In this document: positions 35,429 to 49,025 of the stretch, in pieces
Layout: each line of letters starts with the position of its first letter
Position numbering within the stretch: position 1 is the first letter of the stretch
From: Cinclus cinclus
Taxonomy: Eukaryota; Chordata; Aves; Passeriformes; Cinclidae
Direction: 5' to 3'
Assembly: GCF_963662255.1 (NCBI RefSeq)
Contig: NW_026912204.1
Span: 124,001 to 188,000 of the forward strand
DNA length: 64,000 nucleotides
Notes under the pieces: model-generated
What the model saw: the letters and a program-made list of their open reading frames with translations, nothing else
Database searches by the model: none
What the model was told of the DNA's origin: nothing
Made by a program: the position numbers and the translations under genes

Positions 35429-36806
35429 CACTCTGGCAGCCTAGTTGCCAGCTTTCGGCAGCTGCTGTCCTAGCAAGGAAGCTCAGGGAGTCAAAGCCAG
35501 TGCCGGGCAGCACCTTTCTGCTTTGCCCGCCTAAGCGGCGCCACGCTCCCTCGGATACTGTGTCCTTTCCCTCTGCACTGTGTCTGCCGAAGTACTCTGT
35601 GCCTCTCGGAGCAGAAGGGCAAAGGACAATGTTTTCCACAGCAGGGTAGAAATGGCATTGCTAGCAGGAAAGCTAGATGCCTTGGAACTGTCCCCTTAGC
35701 CCTTGCCACTCACTTCAGGCTCGTACGCTGAGCAGAACAGCCTGCTGTTCTGAAGCTTCGCTGGCTGCCCTTCGTGCCCAGACGCGATTTCCTTCCCAAG
35801 GAGGCGAAGCGCCGTCTACTTCTCGCAGCGAGCACGCTGCTCCTGGCTTTCGCTTCTGCCGCAACGAGCTCGCTACGAGCACTTTTCTTCTCAACCCTCT
35901 AGACCATTGCGTTCTGCTTTTCTTGTCTCGTGAATGGAGACGGAAAGCTTCTCGGCTACAATCTCGCCTAGAACAACTGCGGCTACACATTAAGCTCGCC
36001 CGGAACGCCCTGCTGAAACTTGCCTTCTGGCACCACATTCGCGGGCAGCCGTCTTTCTTCGGCCACCTGCCAAGTGGCCCCATATCGCCGCGCTCGTTGC
36101 ACTCCGCTTGTCAGATTGGCTTCCCGTGGCGCTGATTTCAGCCTGGCCAAATACTAGCGCTGCGGAGAGCTGTCTCGCAGACAATCATGTTCCAGCATAG
36201 AAATTTGTCCTGCAATGTTCCCCCCTCTTTTCCCGCATTGTGCTGCTCTGATGAATGCCTTGAGCATGGAACGACTTAAGCCAGCAAGTATTCCTCGCCG
36301 GTCACCTCTCGCTGTGCAAGAGGTATGCCGTGGACCCTTGGAACGCTGCCAAGCAAAAAGCAGAGCAGTGACCATAAAAGCGAGGAGAGAGCATGCACGA
36401 AGCACACTAGTTCTGTCTAGTGCTTTCCGTGCAGAGAGGCAGCAAAGCTGAATGCCGTGCCAGAGCTTCACTTCTCGCTGGAGCACAGGAAGGCAAGAAT
36501 GAAGAGGCAGAACACAGCCTTGGTTTCAGCAGCCTCCGGGGCTGCAAAAGTTCAGCAATAGCTCTGTCAAAGCAGAACTCGGCTGAGAATGCTCTCGCAG
36601 CTTGGGAAAGTTAGGCGCAGCTGTTGACCAGCTCTGCCCGTGGCCACAGGCTGCTTCTTCCACCTTCACTGTGGCAGAGCTTTTGCGGAACAGAGACGGC
36701 ATTCTTCAAGTGCGTGTTCTCCAGGGTGCTGTGAAACAGAGCCTAGCACGCTGTCTCGCTGATCCTGGCTTTCGGCAAGCAGGCGTGCCAGACCGCTGAC
36801 ATTCTG
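35429..36806 (+). repeat. Monomer 27, class A, long
   Basis: 1378 bp. Start-s and start-k, CTGCCCTTCG, end-v. Private C-to-T at 35581 (ACTGTGTCTG), a CpG loss. Fourth long unit in a row (24-27). Confidence 0.9.
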
Positions 36807-38147
36807 CACTCTGGCAGCCTAGTTGCCAGCTTTCGGCAGCTGCTGTCCTAGCAAGGAAGCTCAGGGAGTCAAAGCCAGTGCCGGGCGGCACCTTTCTGCT
36901 TTGCCCGCCTAAGCGGCGCCACGCTCCCTCGGATACTGTGTCCTTTCCCTCTGCACTGCGTCTGCCGAGGTGCTCTGTGCCTCTCGGAGCAGAAGGGCAA
37001 AGGACAATGTTTTCCACAGCAGGGTAGAAATGGCATTGCTAGCAGGAAAGCTAGATGCCTTGGAACTGTCCCCTTAGCCCTTGCCACTCACTTCAGGCTC
37101 GTACGCTGAGCAGAACAGCCTGCTTGTTCTGAAGCTTCGCTGGCTGCCGTTCGTGCCCAGACGCGATTTCCTTCCCAAGGAGGCGAAGCGCCGTCTACTT
37201 CTCTCACCGAGCACGCTGCTCCTGGCTTTCGCTTCTGCCGCAGCCATTGCGTTCTGCTTTTCTTGTCTCGTGAATGGAGACGGAAAGCTTCTCGGCTACA
37301 ATCTCGCCTAGAACAACTGCGGCTACACATTAAGCTCGCCCGGAACGCCCTGCTGAAACTTGCCTTCTGGCACCACATTCGCGGGGCAGCCGTCTTTCTT
37401 CGGCCACCTGCCAAGTGGCCCCATATCGCCGCGCTCGTTGCACTCCGCTTGTCAGATTGGCTTCCCGTGGCGCTGATTTCAGCCTGGCCAAATACTAGCG
37501 CTGCGGAGAGCTGTCTCGCAGACAATCATGTTCCAGCATAGAAATTTGTCCTGCAATGTTCCCCCCTCTTTTCCCGCATTGTGCTGCTCTGATGAATGCC
37601 TTGAGCATGGAACGACTTAAGCCAGCAAGTATTCCTCGCCGGCCACCTCTCGCTGTGCAAGAGGTATGCCGTGGACCCTTTGAACGCTGCCAAGCAAAAA
37701 GCAGAGCAGTGACCATAAAAGCGAGGAGAGAGCATGCACGAAGCACACTAGTTCTGTCTAGTGCTTTCCGTGCAGAGAGGCGGCAAAGCTGAATGCCGTG
37801 CCAGAGCTTGACTTCTCGCTGGAGCACAGGAAGGCAAGAATGAAGAGGCAGAACACAGCCTTGGTTTCAGCAGCCTCCGGGACTGCAAAAGTTCAGCAAT
37901 AGCTCTGTCAAAGCAGAACTCGGCTGAGAATGCTCTCGCAGCTTGGGAAAGTTAGGCGCAGCTGTTGACCAGCTCTGCCCGTGGCCACAGGCTGCTTCTT
38001 CCACCTTCACTGTGGCAGAGCTTTTGCGGAGCAGAGAGGGCATTCTTCAAGGGCGTGTTCTCCAGGGTGCTGTGAAACAGACCCTAGCACGCTGTCTCGC
38101 TGAAACTGGCTTTCGGCAAGCAGGCGTGCCAGACCGCCTACATTCTG
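36807..38147 (+). repeat. Monomer 28, class C, short
   Basis: Short middle, CACCAC, GCCCCAT, GCTTGACTTC near 37808, end-s with ACAGACCC. Pairs with monomer 29 in the same way as 46 with 47. Confidence 0.9.
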
Positions 38148-39526
38148 CACTCTGGCAGCCTAGTTGCCAGCTTTCGGCTGCTGCTGTCCTAGCAAGGAAG
38201 CTCAGGGAGTCAAAGCCAGTGCCGGGCGGCACCTTTCTGCTTTGCCCGCCTAAGCGGCGTCACGCTCCCTCGGATACTGTGTCCTTTCCCTCTGCACTGC
38301 GTCTGGCGAGGTGCTCTCTGCCTCTCGGAGCAGAAGGGCAAAGGACAATGTTTTCCACAGCAGGGTAGAAATGGCATTGCTAGCAGGAAAGCTAGATGCC
38401 TTGGAACTGTCCCCTTAGCCCTTGCCACTCACTTCAGGCTCGTACGCTGAGCAGAACAGCCTGCTGTTCTGAAGCTTCGCTGGCTGCCGTTCGTGCCCAG
38501 ACGCGATTTCCTTCCCAAGGAGGCGAAGCGCCGTCTACTTCTCGCAGCGAGCACGCTGCTCCTGGCTATCGCTTCTGCCGCAACGAGCTCGCTACGAGCA
38601 CTTTTCTTCTCAACCCTCTAGACCATTGCGTTCTGCTTTTCTTGTCTCGTGAATGGAGACGGAAAGCTTCTCGGCTACAATCTCGCCTAGAACAACTGCG
38701 GCTACACATTAAGCTCGCCCGCAACGCCCTGCTGAAACTTGCCTTCTGGCACCACATTCGCGGGGCAGCCGTCTTTCTTCGGCCACCTGCCAAGTGGCCC
38801 CATATCGCCGCGCTCGTTGCACTCCGCTTGTCAGATTGGCTTCCCGTGGCGCTGATTTCAGCCTGGCCAAATACTAGCGCTGCGGAGAGCTGTCTCGCAG
38901 ACAATCATGTTCCAGCATAGAAATTTGTCCTGCAATGTTCCCCCCTCTTTTCCCGCATTGTGCTGCTCTGATGAATGCCTTGAGCATGGAACGACTTAAG
39001 CCAGCAAGTATTCCTCGCCGGCCACCTCTCGCTGTGCAAGAGGTATGCCGTGGACCCTTTGAACGCTGCCAAGCAAAAAGCAGAGCAGTGACCATAAAAG
39101 CGAGGAGAGAGCATGCACGAAGCACACTAGTTCTGTCTAGTGCTTTCCGTGCAGAGAGGCGGCAAAGCTGAATGCCGTGCCAGAGCTTCACTTCTCGCTG
39201 GAGCACAGGAAGGCAAGAATGAAGAGGCAGAACACAGCCTTGGTTTCAGCAGCCTCCGGGACTGCAAAAGTTCAGCAATAGCTCTGTCAAAGCAGAACTC
39301 GGCTGAGAATGCTCTCGCAGCTTGGGAAAGTTAGGCGCAGCTGTTGACCAGCTCTGCCCGTGGCCACAGGCTGCTTCTTCCACCTTCACTGTGGCAGAGC
39401 TTTTGCGGAACAGAGACGGCATTCTTCAAGGGCGTGTTCTCCAGGGTGCTGTGAAACAGAGCCTAGCACGCTGTCTCGCTGATCCTGGCTTTCGGCAAGC
39501 AGGCGTGCCAGACCGCCTACATTCTG
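38148..39526 (+). repeat. Monomer 29, class C, long
   Basis: Start-v, CTGGCTATCG, CCCGCAACG. Private C-to-G giving CTGGCGAGG near 38306, and CTCTCTGCC near 38321 shared with monomer 14. End-p. Confidence 0.9.
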
Positions 39527-40867
39527 CACTCTGGCAGCCTAGTTGCCAGCTTTCGGCAGCTGCTGTCCTAGCAAGGAAGCTCAGGGAGTCAAAGCCAGTG
39601 CCGGGCGGCACCTTTCTGCTTTGCCCGCCTAAGCGGCGCCACGCTCCCTCGGATACTGTGTCCTTTCCCTCTGCACTGCGTCTGCCGAGGTGCTCTGTGC
39701 CTCTCGGAGCAGAAAGGCAAAGGACAATGTTTTCCACAGCAGGGTAGAAATGGCATTGCTAGCAGGAAAGCTAGATGCCTTGGAACTGTCCCCTTAGCCC
39801 TTGCCACTCACTTCAGGCTCGTACGCTGAGCAGAACAGCCTGCTTGTTCTGAAGCTTCGCTGGCTGCCGTTCGTGCCCAGACGCGATTTCCTTCCCAAGG
39901 AGGCGAAGCGCCGTCTACTTCTCTCACCGAGCACGCTGCTCCTGGCTTTCGCTTCTGCCGCAGCCATTGCGTTCTGCTTTTCTTGTCTCGTGAATGGAGA
40001 CGGAAAGCTTCTCGGCTACAATCTCGCCTAGAACAACTGCGGCTACACATTAAGCTCGCCCGGAACGCCCTGCTGAAACTTGCCTTCTGGCACCCCATTC
40101 GCGGGGCAGCCGTCTTTCTTCGGCCACCTGCCAAGTGGCTCCATATCGCCGCGCTCGTTGCACTCCGCTTGTCAGATTGGCTTCCCGTGGCGCTGATTTC
40201 AGCCTGGCCAAATACTAGCAATGCGGAGAGCTGTCTCGCAGACAATCCTGTTCCAGCATAGAAATTTGTCCTGCAATGTTCCCCCCTCTTTTCCCCCATG
40301 GTGTTGCTCTGATGAATGCCTTGAGCATGGAACGACTTAAGCCAGCAAGTATTCCTCGCCGGCCACCTCTCGCTGTGCAAGAGGTATGCCGTGGACCCTT
40401 TGAACGCTGCCAAGCAAAAAGCAGAGCAGTGACCATAAAAGCGAGGAGAGAGCATGCACGAAGCACACTAGTTCTGTCTAGTGCTTTCCGTGCAGAGAGG
40501 CGGCAAAGCTGAATGCCGTGCCAGAGCTTCACTTCTCGCTGGAGCACAGGAAGGCAAGAATGAAGAGGCAGAACACAGCCTTGGTTTCAGCAGCCTCCGG
40601 GACTGCAAAAGTTCAGCAATAGCTCTGTCAAAGCAGAACTCGGCTGAGAATGCTCTCGCAGCTTGGGAAAGTTAGGCGCAGCTGTTGACCAGCTCTGCCC
40701 GTGGCCACAGGCTGCTTCTTCCACCTTCACTGTGGCAGAGCTTTTGCGGAACAGAGACGGCATTCTTCAAGGGCGTGTTCTCCAGGGTGCTGTGAAACAG
40801 AGCCTAGCACGCTGTCTCGCTGATACTGGCTTTCGGCAAGCAGGCGTGCCAGACCGCCGACATTCTG
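39527..40867 (+). repeat. Monomer 30, class B, short
   Basis: Standard short B unit but with A at site 189 (AGAAAGGC), unusual for a B unit. End-t with GCCGAC. Confidence 0.9.
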
Positions 40868-42245
40868 CACTCTGGCAGCCTAGTTGCCAGCTTTCGGCAG
40901 CTGCTGTCCTAGCAAGGAAGCTCAGGGAGTCAAAGCCAGTGCCGGGCGGCACCTTTCTGCTTTGCCCGCCTAAGCGGCGCCACGCTCCCTCGGATACTGT
41001 GTCCTTTCCCTCTGCACTGCGTCTGCCGAGGTGCTCTGTGCCTCTCGGAGCAGAAGGGCAAAGGACAATGTTTTCCACAGCAGGGTAGAAATGGCATTGC
41101 TAGCAGGAAAGCTAGATGCCTTGGAACTGTCCCCTTAGCCCTTGCCACTCACTTCAGGCTCGTACGCTGAGCAGAACAGCCTGCTGTTCTGAAGCTTCGC
41201 TGGCTGCCCTTCGTGCCCAGACGCGATTTCCTTCCCAAGGAGGCGAAGCGCCGTCTACTTCTCGCAGCGAGCACGCTGCTCCTGGCTTTCGCTTCTGCCG
41301 CAACGAGCTCGCTACGAGCACTTTTCTTCTCAACCCTCTAGACCATTGCGTTCTGCTTTTCTTGTCTCGTGAATGGAGACGGAAAGCTTCTCGGCTACAA
41401 TCTCGCCTAGAACAACTGCGGCTACACATTAAGCTCGCCCGGAACGCCCTGCTGAAACTTGCCTTCTGGCACCACATTCGCGGGCAGCCGTCTTTCTTCG
41501 GCCACCTGCCAAGTGGCCCCATATCGCCGCGCTCGTTGCACTCCGCTTGTCAGATTGGCTTCCCGTGGCGCTGATTTCAGCCTGGCCAAATACTAGCGCT
41601 GCGGAGAGCTGTCTCGCAGACAATCATGTTCCAGCATAGAAATTTGTCCTGCAATGTTCCCCCCTCTTTTCCCCCATGGTGTTGCTCTGATGAATGCCTT
41701 GAGCATGGAACGACTTAAGCCAGCAAGTATTCCTCGCCGGTCACCTCTCGCTGTGCAAGAGGTATGCCGTGGACCCTTGGAACGCTGCCAAGCAAAAAGC
41801 AGAGCAGTGACCATAAAAGCGAGGAGAGAGCATGCACGAAGCACACTAGTTCTGTCTAGTGCTTTCCGTGCAGAGAGGCAGCAAAGCTGAATGCCGTGCC
41901 AGAGCTTCACTTCTCGCTGGAGCACAGGAAGGCAAGAATGAAGAGGCAGAACACAGCCTTGGTTTCAGCAGCCTCCGGGGCTGCAAAAGTTCAGCAATAG
42001 CTCTGTCAAAGCAGAACTCGGCTGAGAATGCTCTCGCAGCTTGGGAAAGTTAGGCGCAGCTGTTGACCAGCTCTGCCCGTGGCCACAGGCTGCTTCTTCC
42101 ACCTTCACTGTGGCAGAGCTTTTGCGGAACAGAGACGGCATTCTTCAAGTGCGTGTTCTCCAGGGTGCTGTGAAACAGAGCCTAGCACGCTGTCTCGCTG
42201 ATCCTGGCTTTCGGCAAGCAGGCGTGCCAGACCGCTGACATTCTG
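40868..42245 (+). repeat. Monomer 31, class A, long
   Basis: 1378 bp. Start-0 after a B-type end, which breaks the usual link of end-t to start-s/start-k. CTGCCCTTCG; B-like at 808-816; end-v. Confidence 0.9.
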
Positions 42246-43586
42246 CACTCTGGCAGCCTAGTTGCCAGCTTTCGGCAGCTGCTGTCCTAGCAAGGAAGCT
42301 CAGGGAGTCAAAGCCAGTGCCGGGCGGCACCTTTCTGCTTTGCCCGCCTAAGCGGCGCCACGCTCCCTCGGATACTGTGTCCTTTCCCTCTGCACTGCGT
42401 CTGCCGAGGTGCTCTGTGCCTCTCGGAGCAGAAGGGCAAAGGACAATGTTTTCCACAGCAGGGTAGAAATGGCATTGCTAGCAGGAAAGCTAGATGCCTT
42501 GGAACTGTCCCCTTAGCCCTTGCCACTCACTTCAGGCTCGTACGCTGAGCAGAACAGCCTGCTTGTTCTGAAGCTTCGCTGGCTGCCGTTCGTGCCCAGA
42601 CGCGATTTCCTTCCCAAGGAGGCGAAGCGCCGTCTACTTCTCTCACCGAGCACGCTGCTCCTGGCTTTCGCTTCTGCCGCAGCCATTGCGTTCTGCTTTT
42701 CTTGTCTCGTGAATGGAGACGGAAAGCTTCTCGGCTACAATCTCGCCTAGAACAACTGCGGCTACACATTAAGCTCGCCCGGAACGCCCTGCTGAAACTT
42801 GCCTTCTGGCACCACATTCGCGGGGCAGCCGTCTTTCTTCGGCCACCTGCCAAGTGGCCCCATATCGCCGCGCTCGTTGCACTCCGCTTGTCAGATTGGC
42901 TTCCCGTGGCGCTGATTTCAGCCTGGCCAAATACTAGCGCTGCGGAGAGCTGTCTCGCAGACAATCATGTTCCAGCATAGAAATTTGTCCTGCAATGTTC
43001 CCCCCTCTTTTCCCGCATTGTGCTGCTCTGATGAATGCCTTGAGCATGGAACGACTTAAGCCAGCAAGTATTCCTCGCCGGCCACCTCTCGCTGTGCAAG
43101 AGGTATGCCGTGGACCCTTTGAACGCTGCCAAGCAAAAAGCAGAGCAGTGACCATAAAAGCGAGGAGAGAGCATGCACGAAGCACACTAGTTCTGTCTAG
43201 TGCTTTCCGTGCAGAGAGGCGGCAAAGCTGAATGCCGTGCCAGAGCTTCACTTCTCGCTGGAGCACAGGAAGGCAAGAATGAAGAGGCAGAACACAGCCT
43301 TGGTTTCAGCAGCCTCCGGGACTGCAAAAGTTCAGCAATAGCTCTGTCAAAGCAGAACTCGGCTGAGAATGCTCTCGCAGCTTGGGAAAGTTAGGCGCAG
43401 CTGTTGACCAGCTCTGCCCGTGGCCACAGGCTGCTTCTTCCACCTTCACTGTGGCAGAGCTTTTGCGGAACAGAGACGGCATTCTTCAAGGGCGTGTTCT
43501 CCAGGGGGCTGTGAAACAGAGCCTAGCACGCTGTCTCGCTGATCCTGGCTTTCGGCAAGCAGGCGTGCCAGACCGCCTACATTCTG
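42246..43586 (+). repeat. Monomer 32, class C, short
   Basis: Short middle, CACCAC, GCCCCAT. Private T-to-G at 43507 (CCAGGGGGCT). End-p, as in monomer 29. Confidence 0.9.
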
Positions 43587-44965
43587 CACTCTGGCAGCCT
43601 AGTTGCCAGCTTTCGGCAGCTGCTGTCCTAGCAAGGAAGCTCAGGGAGTCAAAGCCAGTGCCGGGCGGCACCTTTCTGCTTTGCCCGCCTAAGCGGCGCC
43701 ACGCTCCCTCGGATACTGTGTCCTTTCCCTCTGCACTGCGTCTGCCGAGGTGCTCTGTGCCTCTCGGAGCAGAAAGGCAAAGGACAATGTTTTCCACAGC
43801 AGGGTAGTAATGGCATTGCTAGCAGGAAAGCTAGATGCCTTGGAACTGTCCCCTTAGCCCTTGCCACTCACTTCAGGCTCGTACGCTGAGCAGAACAGCC
43901 TGCTGTTCTGAAGCTTCGCTGGCTGCCCTTCGTGCCCAGACGCGATTTCCTTCCCAAGGAGGCGAAGCGCCGTCTACTTCTCGCAGCGAGCACGCTGCTC
44001 CTGGCTTTCGCTTCTGCCGCAACGAGCTCGCTACGAGCACTTTTCTTCTCAACCCTCTAGACCATTGCGTTCTGCTTTTCTTGTCTCGTGAATGGAGACG
44101 GAAAGCTTCTCGGCTACAATCTCGCCTAGAACAACTGCGGCTACACATTAAGCTCGCCCGCAACGCCCTGCTGAAACTTGCCTTCTGGCACCACATTCGC
44201 GGGGCAGCCGTCTTTCTTCGGCCACCTGCCAAGTGGCCCCATATCGCCGCGCTCGTTGCACTCCGCTTGTCAGATTGGCTTCCCGTGGCGCTGATTTCAG
44301 CCTGGCCAAATACTAGCGCTGCGGAGAGCTGTCTCGCAGACAATCATGTTCCAGCATAGAAATTTGTCCTGCAATGTTCCCCCCTCTTTTCCCGCATTGT
44401 GCTGCTCTGATGAATGCCTTGAGCATGGAACGACTTAAGCCAGCAAGTATTCCTCGCCGGTCACCTCTCGCGGTGCAAGAGGTATGCCGTGGACCCTTGG
44501 AACGCTGCCAAGCAAAAAGCAGAGCAGTGACCATAAAAGCGAGGAGAGAGCATGCACGAAGCACACTAGTTCTGTCTAGTGCTTTCCGTGCAGAGAGGCA
44601 GCAAAGCTGAATGCCGTGCCAGAGCTTCACTTCTCGCTGGAGCACAGGAAGGCAAGAATGAAGAGGCAGAACACAGCCTTGGTTTCAGCAGCCTCCGGGG
44701 CTGCAAAAGTTCAGCAATAGCTCTGTCAAAGCAGAACTCGGCTGAGAATGCTCTCGCAGCTTGGGAAAGTTAGGCGCAGCTGTTGACCAGCTCTGCCCGT
44801 GGCCACAGGCTGCTTCTTCCACCTTCACTGTGGCAGAGCTTTTGCGGAACAGAGACGGCATTCTTCAAGTGCGTGTTCTCCAGGGTGCTGTGAAACAGAG
44901 CCTAGCACGCTGTCTCGCTGATCCTGGCTTTCGGCAAGCAGGCGTGCCAGACCGCTGACATTCTG
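43587..44965 (+). repeat. Monomer 33, class A, long
   Basis: A189 plus T222 with CTGCCCTTCG and CCCGCAACG. Private T-to-G at 44472 (CTCGCGGTGC), which gains a CpG. End-v. Confidence 0.9.
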
Positions 44966-46306
44966 CACTCTGGCAGCCTAGTTGCCAGCTTTCGGCAGCT
45001 GCTGTCCTAGCAAGGAAGCTCAGGGAGTCAAAGCCAGTGCCGGGCGGCACCTTTCTGCTTTGCCCGCCTAAGCGGCGCCACGCTCCCTCGGATACTGTGT
45101 CCTTTCCCTCTGCACTGCGTCTGCCGAGGTGCTCTGTGCCTCTCGGAGCAGAAGGGCAAAGGACAATGTTTTCCACAGCAGGGTAGAAATGGCATTGCTA
45201 GCAGGAAAGCTAGATGCCTTGGAACTGTCCCCTTAGCCCTTGCCACTCACTTCAGGCTCGTACGCTGAGCAGAACAGCCTGCTTGTTCTGAAGCTTCGCT
45301 GGCTGCCGTTCGTGCCCAGACGCGATTTCCTTCCCAAGGAGGCGAAGCGCCGTCTACTTCTCTCACCGAGCACGCTGCTCCTGGCTTTCGCTTCTGCCGC
45401 AGCCATTGCGTTCTGCTTTTCTTGTCTCGTGAATGGAGACGGAAAGCTTCTCGGCTACAATCTCGCCTAGAACAACTGCGGCTACACATTAAGCTCGCCC
45501 GGAACGCCCTGCTGAAACTTGCCTTCTGGCACCCCATTCGCGGGGCAGCCGTCTTTCTTCGGCCACCTGCCAAGTGGCTCCATATCGCCGCGCTCGTTGC
45601 ACTCCGCTTGTCAGATTGGCTTCCCGTGGCGCTGATTTCAGCCTGGCCAAATACTAGCGCTGCGGAGAGCTGTCTCGCAGACAATCCTGTTCCAGCATAG
45701 AAATTTGTCCTGCAATGTTCCCCCCTCTTTTCCCCCATGGTGTTGCTCTGATGAATGCCTTGAGCATGGAACGACTTAAGCCAGCAAGTATTCCTCGCCG
45801 GCCACCTCTCGCTGTGCAAGAGGTATGCCGTGGACCCTTTGAACGCTGCCAAGCAAAAAGCAGAGCAGTGACCATAAAAGCGAGGAGAGAGCATGCACGA
45901 AGCACACTAGTTCTGTCTAGTGCTTTCCGTGCAGAGAGGCGGCAAAGCTGAATGCCGTGCCAGAGCTTCACTTCTCGCTGGAGCACAGGAAGGCAAGAAT
46001 GAAGAGGCAGAACACAGCCTTGGTTTCAGCAGCCTCCGGGGCTGCAAAAGTTCAGCAATAGCTCTGTCAAAGCAGAACTCGGCTGAGAATGCTCTCGCAG
46101 CTTGGGAAAGTTAGGCGCAGCTGTTGACCAGCTCTGCCCGTGGCCACAGGCTGCTTCTTCCACCTTCACTGTGGCAGAGCTTTTGCGGAACAGAGACGGC
46201 ATTCTTCAAGGGCGTGTTCTCCAGGGTGCTGTGAAACAGAGCCTAGCACGCTGTCTCGCTGATCCTGGCTTTCGGCAAGCAGGCGTGCCAGACCGCTGAC
46301 ATTCTG
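44966..46306 (+). repeat. Monomer 34, class B, short (mosaic)
   Basis: Short B unit with CACCCC and GCTCCAT but GCTGCGG instead of AATGCGG, G1114 as in class A, and end-g. At least two switches between haplotypes. Confidence 0.9.
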
Positions 46307-47684
46307 CACTCTGGCAGCCTAGTTGCCAGCTTTCGGCAGCTGCTGTCCTAGCAAGGAAGCTCAGGGAGTCAAAGCCAGTGCCGGGCGGCACCTTTCTGCT
46401 TTGCCCGCCTAAGCGGCGCCACGCTCCCTCGGATACTGTGTCCTTTCCCTCTGCACTGCGTCTGCCGAAGTACTCTGTGCCTCTCGGAGCAGAAGGGCAA
46501 AGGACAATGTTTTCCACAGCAGGGTAGAAATGGCATTGCTAGCAGGAAAGCTAGATGCCTTGGAACTGTCCCCTTAGCCCTTGCCACTCACTTCAGGCTC
46601 GTACGCTGAGCAGAACAGCCTGCTGTTCTGAAGCTTCGCTGGCTGCCGTTCGTGCCCAGACGCGATTTCCTTCCCAAGGAGGCGAAGCGCCGTCTACTTC
46701 TCGCAGCGAGCACGCTGCTCCTGGCTTTCGCTTCTGCCGCAACGAGCTCGCTACGAGCACTTTTCTTCTCAACCCTCTAGACCATTGCGTTCTGCTTTTC
46801 TTGTCTCGTGAATGGAGACGGAAAGCTTCTCGGCTACAATCTCGCCTAGAACAACTGCGGCTACACATTAAGCTCGCCCGCAACGCCCTGCTGAAACTTG
46901 CCTTCTGGCACCACATTCGCGGGCAGCCGTCTTTCTTCGGCCACCTGCCAAGTGGCCCCATATCGCCGCGCTCGTTGCACTCCGCTTGTCAGATTGGCTT
47001 CCCGTGGCGCTGATTTCAGCCTGGCCAAATACTAGCGCTGCGGAGAGCTGTCTCGCAGACAATCATGTTCCAGCATAGAAATTTGTCCTGCAATGTTCCC
47101 CCCTCTTTTCCCGCATTGTGCTGCTCTGATGAATGCCTTGAGCATGGAACGACTTAAGCCAGCAAGTATTCCTCGCCGGTCACCTCTCGCTGTGCAAGAG
47201 GTATGCCGTGGACCCTTGGAACGCTGCCAAGCAAAAAGCAGAGCAGTGACCATAAAAGCGAGGAGAGAGCATGCACGAAGCACACTAGTTCTGTCTAGTG
47301 CTTTCCGTGCAGAGAGGCAGCAAAGCTGAATGCCGTGCCAGAGCTTCACTTCTCGCTGGAGCACAGGAAGGCAAGAATGAAGAGGCAGAACACAGCCTTG
47401 GTTTCAGCAGCCTCCGGGACTGCAAAAGTTCAGCAATAGCTCTGTCAAAGCAGAACTCGGCTGAGAATGCTCTCGCAGCTTGGGAAAGTTAGGCGCAGCT
47501 GTTGACCAGCTCTGCCCGTGGCCACAGGCTGCTTCTTCCACCTTCACTGTGGCAGAGCTTTTGCGGAACAGAGACGGCATTCTTCAAGTGCGTGTTCTCC
47601 AGGGTGCTGTGAAACAGAGCCTAGCACGCTGTCTCGCTGATCCTGGCTTTCGGCAAGCAGGCGTGCCAGACCGCTGACATTCTG
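46307..47684 (+). repeat. Monomer 35, class A, long
   Basis: 1378 bp. Start-k without start-s (GGGCGGCAC kept). CCCGCAACG in a GGG-run unit is an unusual pairing. A at 1114; end-v. Confidence 0.9.
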
Positions 47685-49025
47685 CACTCTGGCAGCCTAG
47701 CTGCCAGCTTTCGGCAGCTGCTGTCCTAGCAAGGAAGCTCAGGGAGTCAAAGCCAGTGCCGGGCGGCACCTTTCTGCTTTGCCCGCCTAAGCGGCGCCAC
47801 GCTCCCTCGGATACTGTGTCCTTTCCCTCTGCACTGCGTCTGCCGAGGTGCTCTGTGCCTCTCGGAGCAGAAGGGCAAAGGACAATGTTTTCCACAGCAG
47901 GGTAGAAATGGCATTGCTAGCAGGAAAGCTAGATGCCTTGGAACTGTCCCCTTAGCCCTTGCCACTCACTTCAGGCTCGTACGCTGAGCAGAACAGCCTG
48001 CTTGTTCTGAAGCTTCGCTGGCTGCCGTTCGTGCCCAGACGCGATTTCCTTCCCAAGGAGGCGAAGCGCCGTCTACTTCTCTCACCGAGCACGCTGCTCC
48101 TGGCTTTCGCTTCTGCCGCAGCCATTGCGTTCTGCTTTTCTTGTCTCGTGAATGGAGACGGAAAGCTTCTCGGCTACAATCTCGCCTAGAACAACTGCGG
48201 CTACACATTAAGCTCGCCCGGAACGCCCTGCTGAAACTTGCCTTCTGGCACCACATTCGCGGGGCAGCCGTCTTTCTTCGGCCACCTGCCAAGTGGCCCC
48301 ATATCGCCGCGCTCGTTGCACTCCGCTTGTCAGATTGGCTTCCCGTGGCGCTGATTTCAGCCTGGCCAAATACTAGCGCTGCGGAGAGCTGTCTCGCAGA
48401 CAATCATGTTCCAGCATAGAAATTTGTCCTGCAATGTTCCCCCCTCTTTTCCCGCATTGTGCTGCTCTGATGAATGCCTTGAGCATGGAACGACTTAAGC
48501 CAGCAAGTATTCCTCGCCGGCCACCTCTCGCTGTGCAAGAGGTATGCCGTGGACCCTTTGAACGCTGCCAAGCAAAAAGCAGAGCAGTGACCATAAAAGC
48601 GAGGAGAGAGCATGCACGAAGCACACTAGTTCTGTCTAGTGCTTTCCGTGCAGAGAGGCGGCAAAGCTGAATGCCGTGCCAGAGCTTGACTTCTCGCTGG
48701 AGCACAGGAAGGCAAGAATGAAGAGGCAGAACACAGCCTTGGTTTCAGCAGCCTCCGGGACTGCAAAAGTTCAGCAATAGCTCTGTCAAAGCAGAACTCG
48801 GCTGAGAATGCTCTCGCAGCTTGGGAAAGTTAGGCGCAGCTGTTGACCAGCTCTGCCCGTGGCCACAGGCTGCTTCTTCCACCTTCACTGTGGCAGAGCT
48901 TTTGCGGAGCAGAGAGGGCATTCTTCAAGGGCGTGTTCTCCAGGGTGCTGTGAAACAGAGCCTAGCACGCTGTCTCGCTGAAACTGGCTTTCGGCAAGCA
49001 GGCGTGCCAGACCGCCTACATTCTG
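47685..49025 (+). repeat. Monomer 36, class C, short
   Basis: Private T-to-C at 47701 (CCTAGCTGCC). GCTTGACTTC near 48687. End-s but with ACAGAGCC in place of ACAGACCC, so the end-s haplotype is broken here. Confidence 0.9.
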
